Assembly (NCBI GenBank): GCA_021773095.1
Contig: JAJFKR010000028.1
Span: forward strand, 92,905 to 156,904
DNA: 64,000 nt
Direction of reading: 5' to 3'
Source: Woeseiaceae bacterium
GTDB taxonomy: Bacteria > Pseudomonadota > Gammaproteobacteria > Steroidobacterales > Woeseiaceae
Shown here: one piece after another, positions 27,432 to 35,551 of the stretch
Position numbering within the stretch: the stretch's first letter is position 1
Layout of the letters: the number at the start of each line of letters is the position of its first letter
Made by a program: the position numbers and the translations under genes
The notes under the pieces: generated by a model
What the model saw: the letters and a program-made list of their open reading frames with translations, nothing else
Databases searched by the model: none
Told to the model about the DNA's origin: nothing

Positions 27432-29195
27432 TTAATTGTGAGGAATCGGCTGATTTAACATCAGCGCGCGGATGTACTTGACCGGTGGAGAACCGTAGGA
27501 CAATGCCTGATCGTGATAGCGGCGAAGTGTGAATTCCTCGCCCCAGGCATCCTGTACGGCTCCTCGCATTTCGAGGTGTTCCTGGAAACCCACGAAGTAT
27601 GTGGATAGCTGAGCCGAGCTGAGTTGTGCACGTACCCATTTGAGTGAAGCCTCACTTTCCTCCTGAAAGCCACCTTCTATCATAAGGTTCATGGCCGCAT
27701 CGCGGGTCATGCCATCAACGTGAATGGCCGAGTCGATAATCGCATTGGTTATGGTGCGCAAATACCATTTGAGGTTGATGAGTTTCATCAGCGGGTCACG
27801 ATCAAGATAGCCCTCGTCGATCATCAGTTGTTCTGCGTAGACACCCCAACCCTCAACAAACGGTCCCGACGACAGTACTGAGCGCAAGGTTGATGGGTAT
27901 CGATTGCTCAGCGCGATTTGCAGGTAATGCCCCGGCACCCCCTCGTGAATGGTCAGGTTCTGGATCGAATAAATGTTGTATTCACGGAGGAATGACTGGA
28001 CCTGATCTTCATTCCAGTCGGTCGGCAGGGGTGCAACGGCATAAAATGCAGGCTGATCACGGTCAAGCGGTCCGGGTGGGTCGAGATAGGCGATGCTCAC
28101 GCCACGCTGGAATTCGGGCATGATGATGATTTCAACAGGCTCGTCCGGCATCGTAACAATGTTATTTTCTACAACAAAATCAATCGCTTGTTGTAGCTGT
28201 TGTTTGGCAATATCGACGATGCCATCGCGCGGTGGCAAAACCGAATACGCCTGCTCGAGCGCGGCGCGAATGATCGTTTGCTTGTAGGCCTCCTCCGGGT
28301 TATCGGGAAACGACGTGTACGGATGTTTTTCGAGATACACCGTTTTCGCGACCTGATACATTTCATTACGTACCGTTTCGTACTCCTGTTCAGCACGGGC
28401 AGTTATTTCCCTGCGGCTTAACGGTGAGCTCAGAGCGAACGCAAGTTTGGTGTCATAGAGCGCAGCGCCTATACGAAAATTACCGGCTGCGCGCGGCAGC
28501 AATTCTTCTTCGAGCCAGGTCTGGTGATCGGCGACGGCATCCCTGGCCGTTTCGATCGCCGCTAATAGTTGCGCTTGTTCCTCTGCAGGTAATGCGCCCA
28601 TCTCGGGAACGATCAGGTCATCGATGATCGATATCAGCCCGGGGTTTTGACGGATTGCGGTCTCTGCATGAATTTTTGGTACGCGTTCAGGTTGAAGCGC
28701 GTCTCGCGACTGTTCGAGAAAACGCGGAATCTGCAGGAGCCTTGCGGTCACGTTCCTTAGACGATTCTCTATCGGAGCAAAGTCACGTGCGACGAGCGCG
28801 TATATGGAGCCGCCGGATAATCCCGTGTAATACAGCGGATTCCAGGCCCACTCCTGTAATTCGTTCAAAGACCAGAGATCGGATTTCAGTTGATTCATCA
28901 GTATCTCGGCATCTACCTGATTGGCCGGGCTCAGGTTGTCTCGGTCCAGAACTTCAAGTGCTGCGATGTACTCCATGAGCAGCGAGCGATTGCCGGCGCG
29001 TGCTGCCGCATCCACGTTGTCGAGCTTGTCATCAGCGCTGTGGTCACCGACGGAAGTCGCAGAGACCGGCGAGAAATTTGTCAGATCACTAATGTATTCG
29101 TCGGCGAGATTCTGGAAGGCTTCATCGGTTGCAGTCGCGGCCGATACCACTGATCCAAAGTGAAGAAACACCAAAAACAGAACAAAGCGATTCAC
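27432..29195 (-). CDS. DUF885 family exported peptidase-like protein
   Basis: A 587-residue exported protein. The signal peptide covers about residues 1-19 (FLHFGSVVSAATA). The body is helical, and near residue 415 the family metal-binding motif HEGVPGHYLQ appears, followed downstream by GPFVEGWGVYAEQLM with the probable third ligand glutamate. DUF885 proteins belong with gluzincin-like metallopeptidases; peptidase activity is inferred from that motif. The protein is of normal full length. It lies upstream of the TonB receptor in the same orientation but 384 bases away, so co-transcription is doubtful. Confidence 0.9.
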   Translation of the reverse strand: MNRFVLFLVFLHFGSVVSAATATDEAFQNLADEYISDLTNFSPVSATSVGDHSADDKLDNVDAAARAGNRSLLMEYIAALEVLDRDNLSPANQVDAEILMNQLKSDLWSLNELQEWAWNPLYYTGLSGGSIYALVARDFAPIENRLRNVTARLLQIPRFLEQSRDALQPERVPKIHAETAIRQNPGLISIIDDLIVPEMGALPAEEQAQLLAAIETARDAVADHQTWLEEELLPRAAGNFRIGAALYDTKLAFALSSPLSRREITARAEQEYETVRNEMYQVAKTVYLEKHPYTSFPDNPEEAYKQTIIRAALEQAYSVLPPRDGIVDIAKQQLQQAIDFVVENNIVTMPDEPVEIIIMPEFQRGVSIAYLDPPGPLDRDQPAFYAVAPLPTDWNEDQVQSFLREYNIYSIQNLTIHEGVPGHYLQIALSNRYPSTLRSVLSSGPFVEGWGVYAEQLMIDEGYLDRDPLMKLINLKWYLRTITNAIIDSAIHVDGMTRDAAMNLMIEGGFQEESEASLKWVRAQLSSAQLSTYFVGFQEHLEMRGAVQDAWGEEFTLRRYHDQALSYGSPPVKYIRALMLNQPIPHN

Positions 29196-29266
29196 TGTTG
29201 CACCTCGGGCAGTTTCGATATGCGGTAGACCTTAGCATGGCAGTGACATAGCTGTAATATCGGCCT

Positions 29267-30172
29267 ATGCGCCGAATTCTGAGGATCTTCCTGTTGTTTC
29301 TTGCCTTTGTTGTGCCCGCAATTTCGCTGGCCGACAGGGGGCTGCCTGCATCGCTCATTCGGTTGCCTGAGTCAGTTAAGACGGTATTTATTGCGGAGAC
29401 ATCGACGTCAGAATTCCATCGCTTCTTACGATCGGATAACGACATTATTTATGGCGAAAGCACCTACATGTCGATTGGCGAGGACGGCCCTGGCAAGCAA
29501 CGCTCGGGCGACAAACGAACACCGCTGGGTGTCTATTTCGTTACCGAACAGCTCGATACCAGCGAGCTGCATGAAAAATACGGCGTCACGGCATTTCCGC
29601 TCGACTATCCCAATGCCTGGGATCGGCACGTAAATCGCGATGGCGACGGCATTTGGGTGCACGGCGTTTATCCTGGCGGTGGACAGCGGCCGGCAAGGGA
29701 TACCGATGGTTGTATCGCCTTGCCGAATCAGGACCTGTCGATGCTGGCTGCCGACTTCAAGGACAATGTAACGCCGGTGCTGGTCACGAGAATAGTGGAT
29801 TGGGGCAAAGCGACAGCAAACGACGCACTGCGATCCGAGCTCGAAGATCGCATTGCCGAATGGGTAGACAGCAAAACAAACGGAGACCTCTATACCTATT
29901 TATCACTCTACAGTGAAGACTTCGGGCGCTGGGAAATGGACAAAGCACAATGGTCGTCATTCAAGCTGCAGACGCTGGCCCGGCGCGAAGCGAGCAAGGC
30001 AACCTTCAGCGAACTGCTGTTGCTGGGTTATCCGGATGAGGCGAAACTCTACCTCAGCCGGTTTCGTCTGAGGGTCGTCGAGGGTAGCCGGGAAACCGTA
30101 TCCACAATACGATTGTACTGGCACCGCGAAGCGGGCGGCGCCCTGAAAATCATTGCTGAGGACGCTGGCTAG
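29267..30172 (+). CDS. L,D-transpeptidase-like (YkuD/YafK) periplasmic protein
   Basis: A 301-residue protein with a signal peptide (about 1-22, ending ISLADRG) and a YkuD catalytic domain at about 38-165. The catalytic pair is visible as His132 in IWVHGVYP and Cys149 in DTDGCIALP. The usual S/T-H-G-C motif reads T-D-G-C here, with the conserved His replaced by Asp, as in some YafK-like enzymes. The C-terminal third looks like a small NTF2-like domain (EDRIAEWVDSKTNGDLYTYL). It would act on peptidoglycan stem peptides or cleave lipoprotein links, as YafK/DpaA does. Its TAG stop is the first three bases of the palindrome at 30170-30252. Confidence 0.85.
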   Translation: MRRILRIFLLFLAFVVPAISLADRGLPASLIRLPESVKTVFIAETSTSEFHRFLRSDNDIIYGESTYMSIGEDGPGKQRSGDKRTPLGVYFVTEQLDTSELHEKYGVTAFPLDYPNAWDRHVNRDGDGIWVHGVYPGGGQRPARDTDGCIALPNQDLSMLAADFKDNVTPVLVTRIVDWGKATANDALRSELEDRIAEWVDSKTNGDLYTYLSLYSEDFGRWEMDKAQWSSFKLQTLARREASKATFSELLLLGYPDEAKLYLSRFRLRVVEGSRETVSTIRLYWHREAGGALKIIAEDAG

Positions 30173-30252
30173 TAGGAGCGCGCCCAGCGCGCGAAGCACC
30201 GCGGTGCCCTGCAAGGCTGAAAAAAATTCGCGCGCAGGGCGCGCTCCTACTA
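30170..30252. repeat. Inverted REP doublet enclosing both stop codons of convergent genes
   Basis: A 26-base arm at 30170-30195 (beginning TAGTAGGAGCGCGCCC) is repeated as its reverse complement at 30227-30252 with a single mismatch. Each arm contains its own small GC palindrome. A 31-base spacer lies between. The TAG of the L,D-transpeptidase and the TAG of the DsbA gene are the outermost bases of the two arms. The GTAGGAGCGCGCCC-type sequence is a REP family known to me from Pseudomonas and Xanthomonas relatives. It is unrelated to the repeat beside the RAYT gene. Confidence 0.92.
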
Positions 30253-31125
30253 GCGAAGTCCCTCACGGGCCGTGAGTTCGTCGATGAGTTCGATGAGTTT
30301 CGGATAGCTTCCGGCAGATCCAGCATCGGTACGGTATTTGCCGTTGACGACGATCATTGGGACGCTGGAAACACCGTAACGACGGGCAAGATCCTGAGCA
30401 ACGCGTAGCGCCTGGTTGACCTCGAAAGAGCCCCAGGTACGTTGGAAATCCTCTTCGCTTACGCCCGCGCGCAGGAACAATCGTTGAATTGCCGTCTCCG
30501 AAGTGAGGCGATTACCGCGACGGTGATACTCTTCAAAAACCATTTCGCGAAAGGCGTTCTGGTCTTTGAGTTTGCCGGATTGCGTAAGAAATACCTCGGT
30601 GTAGTAGAGCTGTCCGTGCATAACGGCCAGTTGGTTAAACATCGCCGGAATTCGAACCAGACGGACATTCGGATCTTTATTCTCTGCCCACTGATTAATA
30701 AATCCCTCAAGATCGAAGCAATGCGGGCAGCTGTACATGAAAACTTCAGCGACCTCAATCTTGTCTGCGCCGCCAACCGTCGGCTGGGTTGGGACCATAC
30801 GTGTGAAGTTCTGGCCCTCTTTGTATTTCCAGTTTCTTGCGCCGGAAGCCGCGATATCGTTAGCTTGCGCCAAAACAATCGCCTGGTTCTCGGGCTCTGT
30901 TTCCGCGGCCGATTCCTCGACGACTTCCAGAGATTCCGCTTCAGGCGTCGCAGTTTCTTCCGATTCTGTATCGGCTGATTCTGTATTGGCGGCAGTCGCC
31001 TCAACTTCCACGGCGGTCGTTTCTTCTGCAGGTGTTTCGGTTGCTTCTTCTTTGCTGCAGCCGCTAATGATGAGTCCGAATGACGCGAGCAAAGCCAGGT
31101 TTCGGTTTCGAGTTAGTCGCTTCAT
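30250..31125 (-). CDS. dsbA: DsbA-family thiol:disulfide oxidoreductase, lipoprotein form
   Basis: A 291-residue protein. The N-terminus carries a lipobox (GLIISGCSK, acylated Cys23) instead of a plain cleavable signal. A very acidic Glu/Thr/Ala-rich linker covers about residues 24-85. The thioredoxin/DsbA domain has the redox motif CPHC (Cys133 and Cys136) in VFMYSCPHCFDLE, and the cis-proline loop is GVSSVPMIVVNGKY. It introduces disulfides into periplasmic proteins, here probably tethered to a membrane. It follows cytochrome c4 by two bases, the same order as in Pseudomonas. Confidence 0.93.
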   Translation of the reverse strand: MKRLTRNRNLALLASFGLIISGCSKEEATETPAEETTAVEVEATAANTESADTESEETATPEAESLEVVEESAAETEPENQAIVLAQANDIAASGARNWKYKEGQNFTRMVPTQPTVGGADKIEVAEVFMYSCPHCFDLEGFINQWAENKDPNVRLVRIPAMFNQLAVMHGQLYYTEVFLTQSGKLKDQNAFREMVFEEYHRRGNRLTSETAIQRLFLRAGVSEEDFQRTWGSFEVNQALRVAQDLARRYGVSSVPMIVVNGKYRTDAGSAGSYPKLIELIDELTAREGLR

Positions 31126-31127
31126 GC

Positions 31128-31757
31128 TTATTGTAGACCCTGTACGTAGGAAGAAAGTGCCGCAATATCGTCTTTGTCGAGATTGGCTGCGATGTCCCGC
31201 ATGATGCGGGTCTTGCCGTCAGTCGTGCGTGCGCCGCTGGCGTAAGCAGTCAACTGTTTGCTCGTATAGGCAGCATGCTGTCCTTTCAAGGCAGGATATT
31301 TTGCTGCCGGATTACCGCGTCCGGTCGGGCCGTGGCAAGCGAGGCATGCCGCGGCTTCCTCTTGCTTGTTGCCGCCGCGGTACAGTGCTTCACCGCGGTC
31401 AATCAAGGCTTCGTCTGCGACAGACTGCGCGGCTGCCGGCAGGCTTTCGAAATACACTGCGAGGTTTGCCATGTCTTCCTCTGACAGCATCATTGACTGG
31501 CTCGACATCAAAGGATCCGTACGACTGCCGTCCTTGAATGCCTGCAGCTGCGCCAGGATATAGGGTGCGTTCTGGCCGGCAATATTCGGCCACATCGGAC
31601 TGACGCTATTACCTTCGGCGCCGTGACAGGCCGTGCAGGTTAGTGCTCGCGCCTTACCGGCGTCTGCCGAACCGTCGACGAGACTTTCCGCGTGAATTTG
31701 GGTGCTTGCCAGCGCAAGGCCAGCCACTGTGAACAGCGTTGAGAGCTTCATTTTCAT
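31128..31757 (-). CDS. Dihaem cytochrome c4
   Basis: A 209-residue periplasmic cytochrome. The signal peptide covers about residues 1-23 (STQIHAES). Two homologous haem-c domains each have a CxxCH motif (CTACHGAEGNS and CLACHGPTGRG) and a distal Met region (SQSMMLSEEDM and RIMRDIA). This is the class known as cytochrome c4, an electron donor to terminal oxidases. It is divergent from engB and precedes dsbA, an arrangement conserved in gammaproteobacteria. Confidence 0.95.
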   Translation of the reverse strand: MKMKLSTLFTVAGLALASTQIHAESLVDGSADAGKARALTCTACHGAEGNSVSPMWPNIAGQNAPYILAQLQAFKDGSRTDPLMSSQSMMLSEEDMANLAVYFESLPAAAQSVADEALIDRGEALYRGGNKQEEAAACLACHGPTGRGNPAAKYPALKGQHAAYTSKQLTAYASGARTTDGKTRIMRDIAANLDKDDIAALSSYVQGLQ

Positions 31758-31829
31758 ATCGTGTAACCGTTACTTCCCTGCGTTGGGTATTATCCTAAAA
31801 TTATACACATTATCCGCAGGGCATACCCC

Positions 31830-32426
31830 ATGTCGCAATACCCGGAAGCTCATTTCATCAAGAGTGCCAATAAGCCTGATCAATTCGTTACGGATACGGG
31901 CTCGGAGGTTGCCTTCGCCGGGCGATCGAATGCGGGTAAGTCGAGCGCGATCAATATTATTGTCAACCGGCGCCAGTTTGCGCGCACCAGCAAAACGCCG
32001 GGCCGCACACAGCTGGTTAATTTCTTCGGCTTGCAGGGAGAGCAGCGCCTCATCGATTTGCCGGGCTACGGATTCGCCAGGGTGTCCGACAAAAAACGCG
32101 CGCACTGGCGCGATCTGATGGCCGACTACTTCGAGGCCCGACAAAGTTTGCAGGGCCTGTTCCTGATCGTCGATATCCGGCGCCAGATCACCGCATTCGA
32201 CGAGCAAATGCTGGCATTCGCGGAGCAGGTGTCGCTGCCGACACACGTGCTGCTGACCAAGGCGGACAAATTAAAGCGCGGGCAGGCGGCGAAAGCATTG
32301 CTTGAGGTGCGACGCAACCTTGGTTCCATCGCGACAGTACAACAATTTTCAGCGTTGACCCGGCTAGGGGAGGAAGAGGCGCGCACAAAGCTCGATGAGA
32401 TCCTGTCGTTGCCCGCGCGGCAATAA
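31830..32426 (+). CDS. engB: Ribosome-biogenesis GTPase EngB (YihA/YsxC)
   Basis: A 198-residue TrmE-Era-EngA-EngB GTPase. The G1 loop is GRSNAGKSS, G2 is TPGRT, G3 is DLPGYG, G4 is TKADK and G5 is SALT. It helps assemble the large ribosomal subunit. The length is typical and all motifs are intact. It lies convergent to polA with a structured 173-base gap, the place where small RNAs are encoded in related bacteria. Its TAA overlaps the T-rich tail of the minus-strand candidate RNA. Confidence 0.96.
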   Translation: MSQYPEAHFIKSANKPDQFVTDTGSEVAFAGRSNAGKSSAINIIVNRRQFARTSKTPGRTQLVNFFGLQGEQRLIDLPGYGFARVSDKKRAHWRDLMADYFEARQSLQGLFLIVDIRRQITAFDEQMLAFAEQVSLPTHVLLTKADKLKRGQAAKALLEVRRNLGSIATVQQFSALTRLGEEEARTKLDEILSLPARQ

Positions 32427-32465
32427 AATAACCCCGAAATAGCGGTTGTAGCCGCTACCCGGGGT
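32421..32465 (-). terminator. Terminator of the candidate small RNA / polA transcript
   Basis: ACCCCG (32431-32436) pairs with CGGGGT (32460-32465) and TAGCGG (32440-32445) with CCGCTA (32452-32457), separated by small internal bulges. On the minus strand the hairpin is followed by TATTTTATT. In the plus direction, after engB, no T-run follows, so it is chiefly a minus-strand terminator. Confidence 0.7.
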
Positions 32466-32541
32466 CAAAAGAAGCAAGCGACTTGGGGTTGTCGCGTTGC
32501 ACGCCCGTTTAGGGAGGTAAACGGGCGAGTGACTTATGCAC
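32421..32541 (-). ncRNA. Candidate polA-downstream small RNA with C-rich hairpin loops
   Basis: On the minus strand, after polA, three hairpins follow one another. Hairpin 1 (32502-32527) has a perfect 10-base stem and the loop CCTCCC. Hairpin 2 (32474-32500) has a GCGAC/GTCGC stem with an outer four-pair extension and the loop AACCCCAA. Hairpin 3 (32431-32465) is a two-part GC stem followed by TATTTTATT and looks like a terminator. A TCTAAT box at 32554-32549 with TGAACT 17 bases upstream could start transcription near 32541, giving about 120 nt. Spot 42 and ErsA (both between polA and engB) and sX13 of Xanthomonas (next to polA, with C-rich loops) occupy equivalent positions. Exposed CCTCC and CCCC loops are suited to pairing with ribosome sites of mRNAs. 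The ends and the promoter are inferred. Confidence 0.68.
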
Positions 32542-32599
32542 TCAGAAGATTAGAGGGCGTAACGTGTATTCAGTTCACTATTTTTTCTTGCGAGCTGCC

Positions 32600-35290
32600 T
32601 CAGTGCGCCTCATCCCAGTTGCTGCCGATACCGGCATCGACTCTCAATGGCACGGACAGAGTCGCGGCCGCGTTCATGAGGCCGATAACCTGCTCACGAA
32701 CACGGTCGATGTTGTCCTCTGCAACTTCGAAGACCAGTTCATCGTGAACCTGCATGATCATGCGCGCACCGGGACGTTCATCCTGCAGCCACTGATGGAC
32801 CGAGATCATCGCTCTCTTGATGATGTCGGCCGCCGTGCCCTGCATGGGCGCGTTGATCGCGGTACGTTCGGCATATTGGCGACGATTGGCATTGCGTGCG
32901 TTAATCTCCGGTAAATACAAGCGCCGACCGAAAACGGTTTCGACAAATCCATCCGCACTGGCTTTCTCGCGAATGCCATCCATGTACGCTTTGACGCCGG
33001 GATAGCGGTCAAAATACAGATTGACGTATTCCTGCGCCTCACCGCGTGCGATGCCGAGTTGCTTGGCGAGGCCGAACGCGGACATGCCGTACATCAACCC
33101 GAAGTTGATTGCCTTCGCCGAGCGCCGCTGATCATCAGTCACTTCGGCGAGTATCATGCCGAATACTTCGGCTGCCGTCGCACGATGCACGTCCTGCTCG
33201 TCGGCAAATGCCTTCATGAGTCCCGGATCGGCGGACAGGTGCGCCATGATTCGTAACTCAATCTGGGAGTAATCGGCCGCGAGCAATACTTGGCCCTCCG
33301 GCGCGATGAATGCCTGACGGATGCGGCGCCCTTCCGGTGTGCGTATCGGAATATTCTGCAGGTTCGGATCGGTGGACGATAGCCGCCCGGTAGCCGCAAC
33401 AGCTTGATGATAGGACGTGTGTATACGTCCCGTGCTCTCGGCAATCTGTAGCGGCAACTTGTCGGTGTAGGTGCTCTTGAGTTTGCTAACGCTACGGTAA
33501 TCGATGATGACGGCAGGCAGTTCGTAGTCACCCGCGAGCTCTGCCAATACGTCCTCGGCGGTCGAGGGTTGTCCCTTGGGCGTCTTGCGGATAACTGGCA
33601 GTCCCTGTCGTTCGAACAGGATTTCCTGAAGTTGTTTGGGCGAGCCGAGATTGAACGGTCCACCAGCCAGCTCATGTGCTTTTGATTCGAGCTCGATCAT
33701 CTTTTTCGCGAGTTCGCCGCTTTGCGTATTGAGCATTTTTCGGTCGACCAGAACACCGGTTTCTTCCATCTCGAGCAGTATGGGAACCAGCGGTTGTTCG
33801 ATGTCCTCGTAGACGCTCTTGAGTGTTGCGTGTTCGCCCAGCTGTGCCCACAAAGTCTGATGTAACTGCAGCGTGATATCGGCATCTTCCGCGGCATAGG
33901 GTGCGGCGACCTCAAGATCAATCTGATTGAATGTCAGCTGTTTGGCGCCTTTACCGGCGACATCCGTGTAGTGAATGGTCTCGCGACCCAGGTACTGGCG
34001 GGCGACCGAATCCATGTCGTGTCGTGTGGCTACACTGTTCAGTACGTAGGACTCGAGCATCGAATCAAATTGCATGCCCGCCAGCGAGATGTCGTAGCGG
34101 GCCAGTATGTGGGCGTCGTACTTGAGGTGATGGCCAACTTTCTTCTTGCTGTCGTCCTCCAGCCAGCCACGTAATTTCTGTAGTACTTCTTCTCGCGGCA
34201 GTTGCTCTGGCGCACCCATGTAGTCATGTGCGAGCGGTATGTAAGCGGCCTCATTGGCAGTGACGGAAAGAGAAAATCCGACGATATGGGCTTCCATGTA
34301 ATTGATGCTGGTTGTTTCGGTATCGAAGGCTGTTAGTTCGGCCTGATCAATTTTTTCAAACCATCGGTCGAACTCATCCCAGGTAAGGACGGTCTCGTAG
34401 TATGACTCTTGTGAATTATCCGCTGGCGCAACAGCTTGCTCGATCTCTTCATCCAGCTGGCCGAGCAACGAACGCAACTCAAAACGGCCGTAAAGTTCTC
34501 GCAATCGACTGGTGTCGGCCGCTGTCGGTGACAGGTCCGCGATGCCGGTGTCAAGATCGAGGTCCAGACGAATGGTTGCCAGATTCTGCGACAGTCGCAA
34601 CTGTTCAATGTTTTCACGCAGACTGTCGCCCACTTTGCCCTTAATATCGTCCGCGTTTTCGACGATGCCAGCTGCACTGTCGTAAAGGTTTAACCATTTC
34701 GCGGCCGTTTTGGCACCCACTTTTGGCACACCCGGTATGTTGTCCGAGGTATCGCCGACTAGAGCCAGGTAGTCGATGATTTGTTCCGGGAATACGTCAA
34801 ACTTCGCCTTCACACCATCACGATCCATCCTCGAATCGTTCATCGTGTTGATTAGAGTGACCTTGTCATTCACAAGTTGTGCGAGATCTTTGTCGCCAGT
34901 CGAGACAAGCACACTCATCCCCGCACTCGATGCTACGCTGCACAATGTGCCAATTACGTCGTCCGCCTCGACGCCTGCGACCCGCAGCAGCGGTAAGCCC
35001 ATGGCTTCGACAGCATCCAGAATTGGCTGCACCTGTGAGCGCAGTTCATCGGGCATGGGCGGACGGTTGGCTTTGTATTCCGAATAGAGTTCGTCACGGA
35101 AGGTTTTGCCGGGTGCGTCAAACACAACTGCTACATGCTGCGGCTTCTCTTCACGCAAAAGTTTTTGGATCATCGTCACGACGCCGTGCAACGCGCCGGT
35201 GGGCTCACCATTTGCATTGGTGAGCGGCGGCAGCGCGTGAAAAGCGCGATATAAATACGATGACCCGTCGATCAGGACGAGGTCGGTCAT
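32600..35290 (-). CDS. polA: DNA polymerase I
   Basis: An 896-residue three-domain polymerase. The 5'-nuclease domain is at about 1-290 (VFDAPGKTFRDELYSEYKA, VSTGDKDLAQLV). The 3'-5' proofreading domain is at about 300-490 and keeps the metal-binding acidic residues (AFDTETTSINY, YAAEDADITLQLH). The polymerase domain follows, with motif A LLAADYSQIELRIMAHLS, O-helix RRSAKAINFGLMYGMS and motif C MQVHDELVFEV. It fills Okazaki and repair gaps. All catalytic residues appear intact. It follows the small lipoprotein LptM by 15 bases, and the candidate small RNA lies just beyond its stop. Confidence 0.97.
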   Translation of the reverse strand: MTDLVLIDGSSYLYRAFHALPPLTNANGEPTGALHGVVTMIQKLLREEKPQHVAVVFDAPGKTFRDELYSEYKANRPPMPDELRSQVQPILDAVEAMGLPLLRVAGVEADDVIGTLCSVASSAGMSVLVSTGDKDLAQLVNDKVTLINTMNDSRMDRDGVKAKFDVFPEQIIDYLALVGDTSDNIPGVPKVGAKTAAKWLNLYDSAAGIVENADDIKGKVGDSLRENIEQLRLSQNLATIRLDLDLDTGIADLSPTAADTSRLRELYGRFELRSLLGQLDEEIEQAVAPADNSQESYYETVLTWDEFDRWFEKIDQAELTAFDTETTSINYMEAHIVGFSLSVTANEAAYIPLAHDYMGAPEQLPREEVLQKLRGWLEDDSKKKVGHHLKYDAHILARYDISLAGMQFDSMLESYVLNSVATRHDMDSVARQYLGRETIHYTDVAGKGAKQLTFNQIDLEVAAPYAAEDADITLQLHQTLWAQLGEHATLKSVYEDIEQPLVPILLEMEETGVLVDRKMLNTQSGELAKKMIELESKAHELAGGPFNLGSPKQLQEILFERQGLPVIRKTPKGQPSTAEDVLAELAGDYELPAVIIDYRSVSKLKSTYTDKLPLQIAESTGRIHTSYHQAVAATGRLSSTDPNLQNIPIRTPEGRRIRQAFIAPEGQVLLAADYSQIELRIMAHLSADPGLMKAFADEQDVHRATAAEVFGMILAEVTDDQRRSAKAINFGLMYGMSAFGLAKQLGIARGEAQEYVNLYFDRYPGVKAYMDGIREKASADGFVETVFGRRLYLPEINARNANRRQYAERTAINAPMQGTAADIIKRAMISVHQWLQDERPGARMIMQVHDELVFEVAEDNIDRVREQVIGLMNAAATLSVPLRVDAGIGSNWDEAH

Positions 35291-35305
35291 GAGATTCTCT
35301 GCAGC

Positions 35306-35494
35306 TTAGTCCGTTTCGGACGAATCGCTGGGTTCCTGTTCTTCTTCCTCAGCATCCTCGCTAGCGGTTTCCTGCGATGGCGGGATGGCCATCTGGCTTG
35401 GATTGCCGGGAACGTATAGCGGACCGCTTTGGCCACAGCCCGAAAAAAGAAACATAAATGCGAGTGCGGCAACTAAAAACGTCAGGCGTTTCAT
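35306..35494 (-). CDS. lptM: LPS translocon maturation chaperone LptM (YifL-type lipoprotein)
   Basis: A 62-residue lipoprotein. The signal helix is followed by the lipobox LFSGCGQSGPLYVP, the diagnostic YifL/LptM motif, and then a short acidic tail (EDAEEEEQEPSDSSETD). LptM stabilises the LptD outer-membrane LPS translocon during its disulfide maturation. The gene is usually beside lysA/dapF; here it lies between argH and polA. AAGGA precedes the ATG. Confidence 0.88.
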   Translation of the reverse strand: MKRLTFLVAALAFMFLFSGCGQSGPLYVPGNPSQMAIPPSQETASEDAEEEEQEPSDSSETD

Positions 35495-35521
35495 GTCATC
35501 TATCCTTTTAATAGAATCGAC

Positions 35522-35527
35522 ATTATA
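35522..35527 (-). promoter_or_regulatory. Candidate -10 box for lptM-polA
   Basis: A perfect minus-strand TATAAT lies 28 bases upstream of the lptM start, inside the 57-base gap after argH. No matching -35 is evident. It suggests that lptM and polA can be transcribed independently of the arginine operon. Confidence 0.3.
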
Positions 35528-35551
35528 GAGGCACCGCGGCTGAAAGGGGCA

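Noticed and set aside
32502-32527. Hairpin with CCTCCC loop read as a simple terminator of polA
   Set aside because: No T-run follows it in either direction, and a better terminator lies further along, so it fits an internal stem of a small RNA better.
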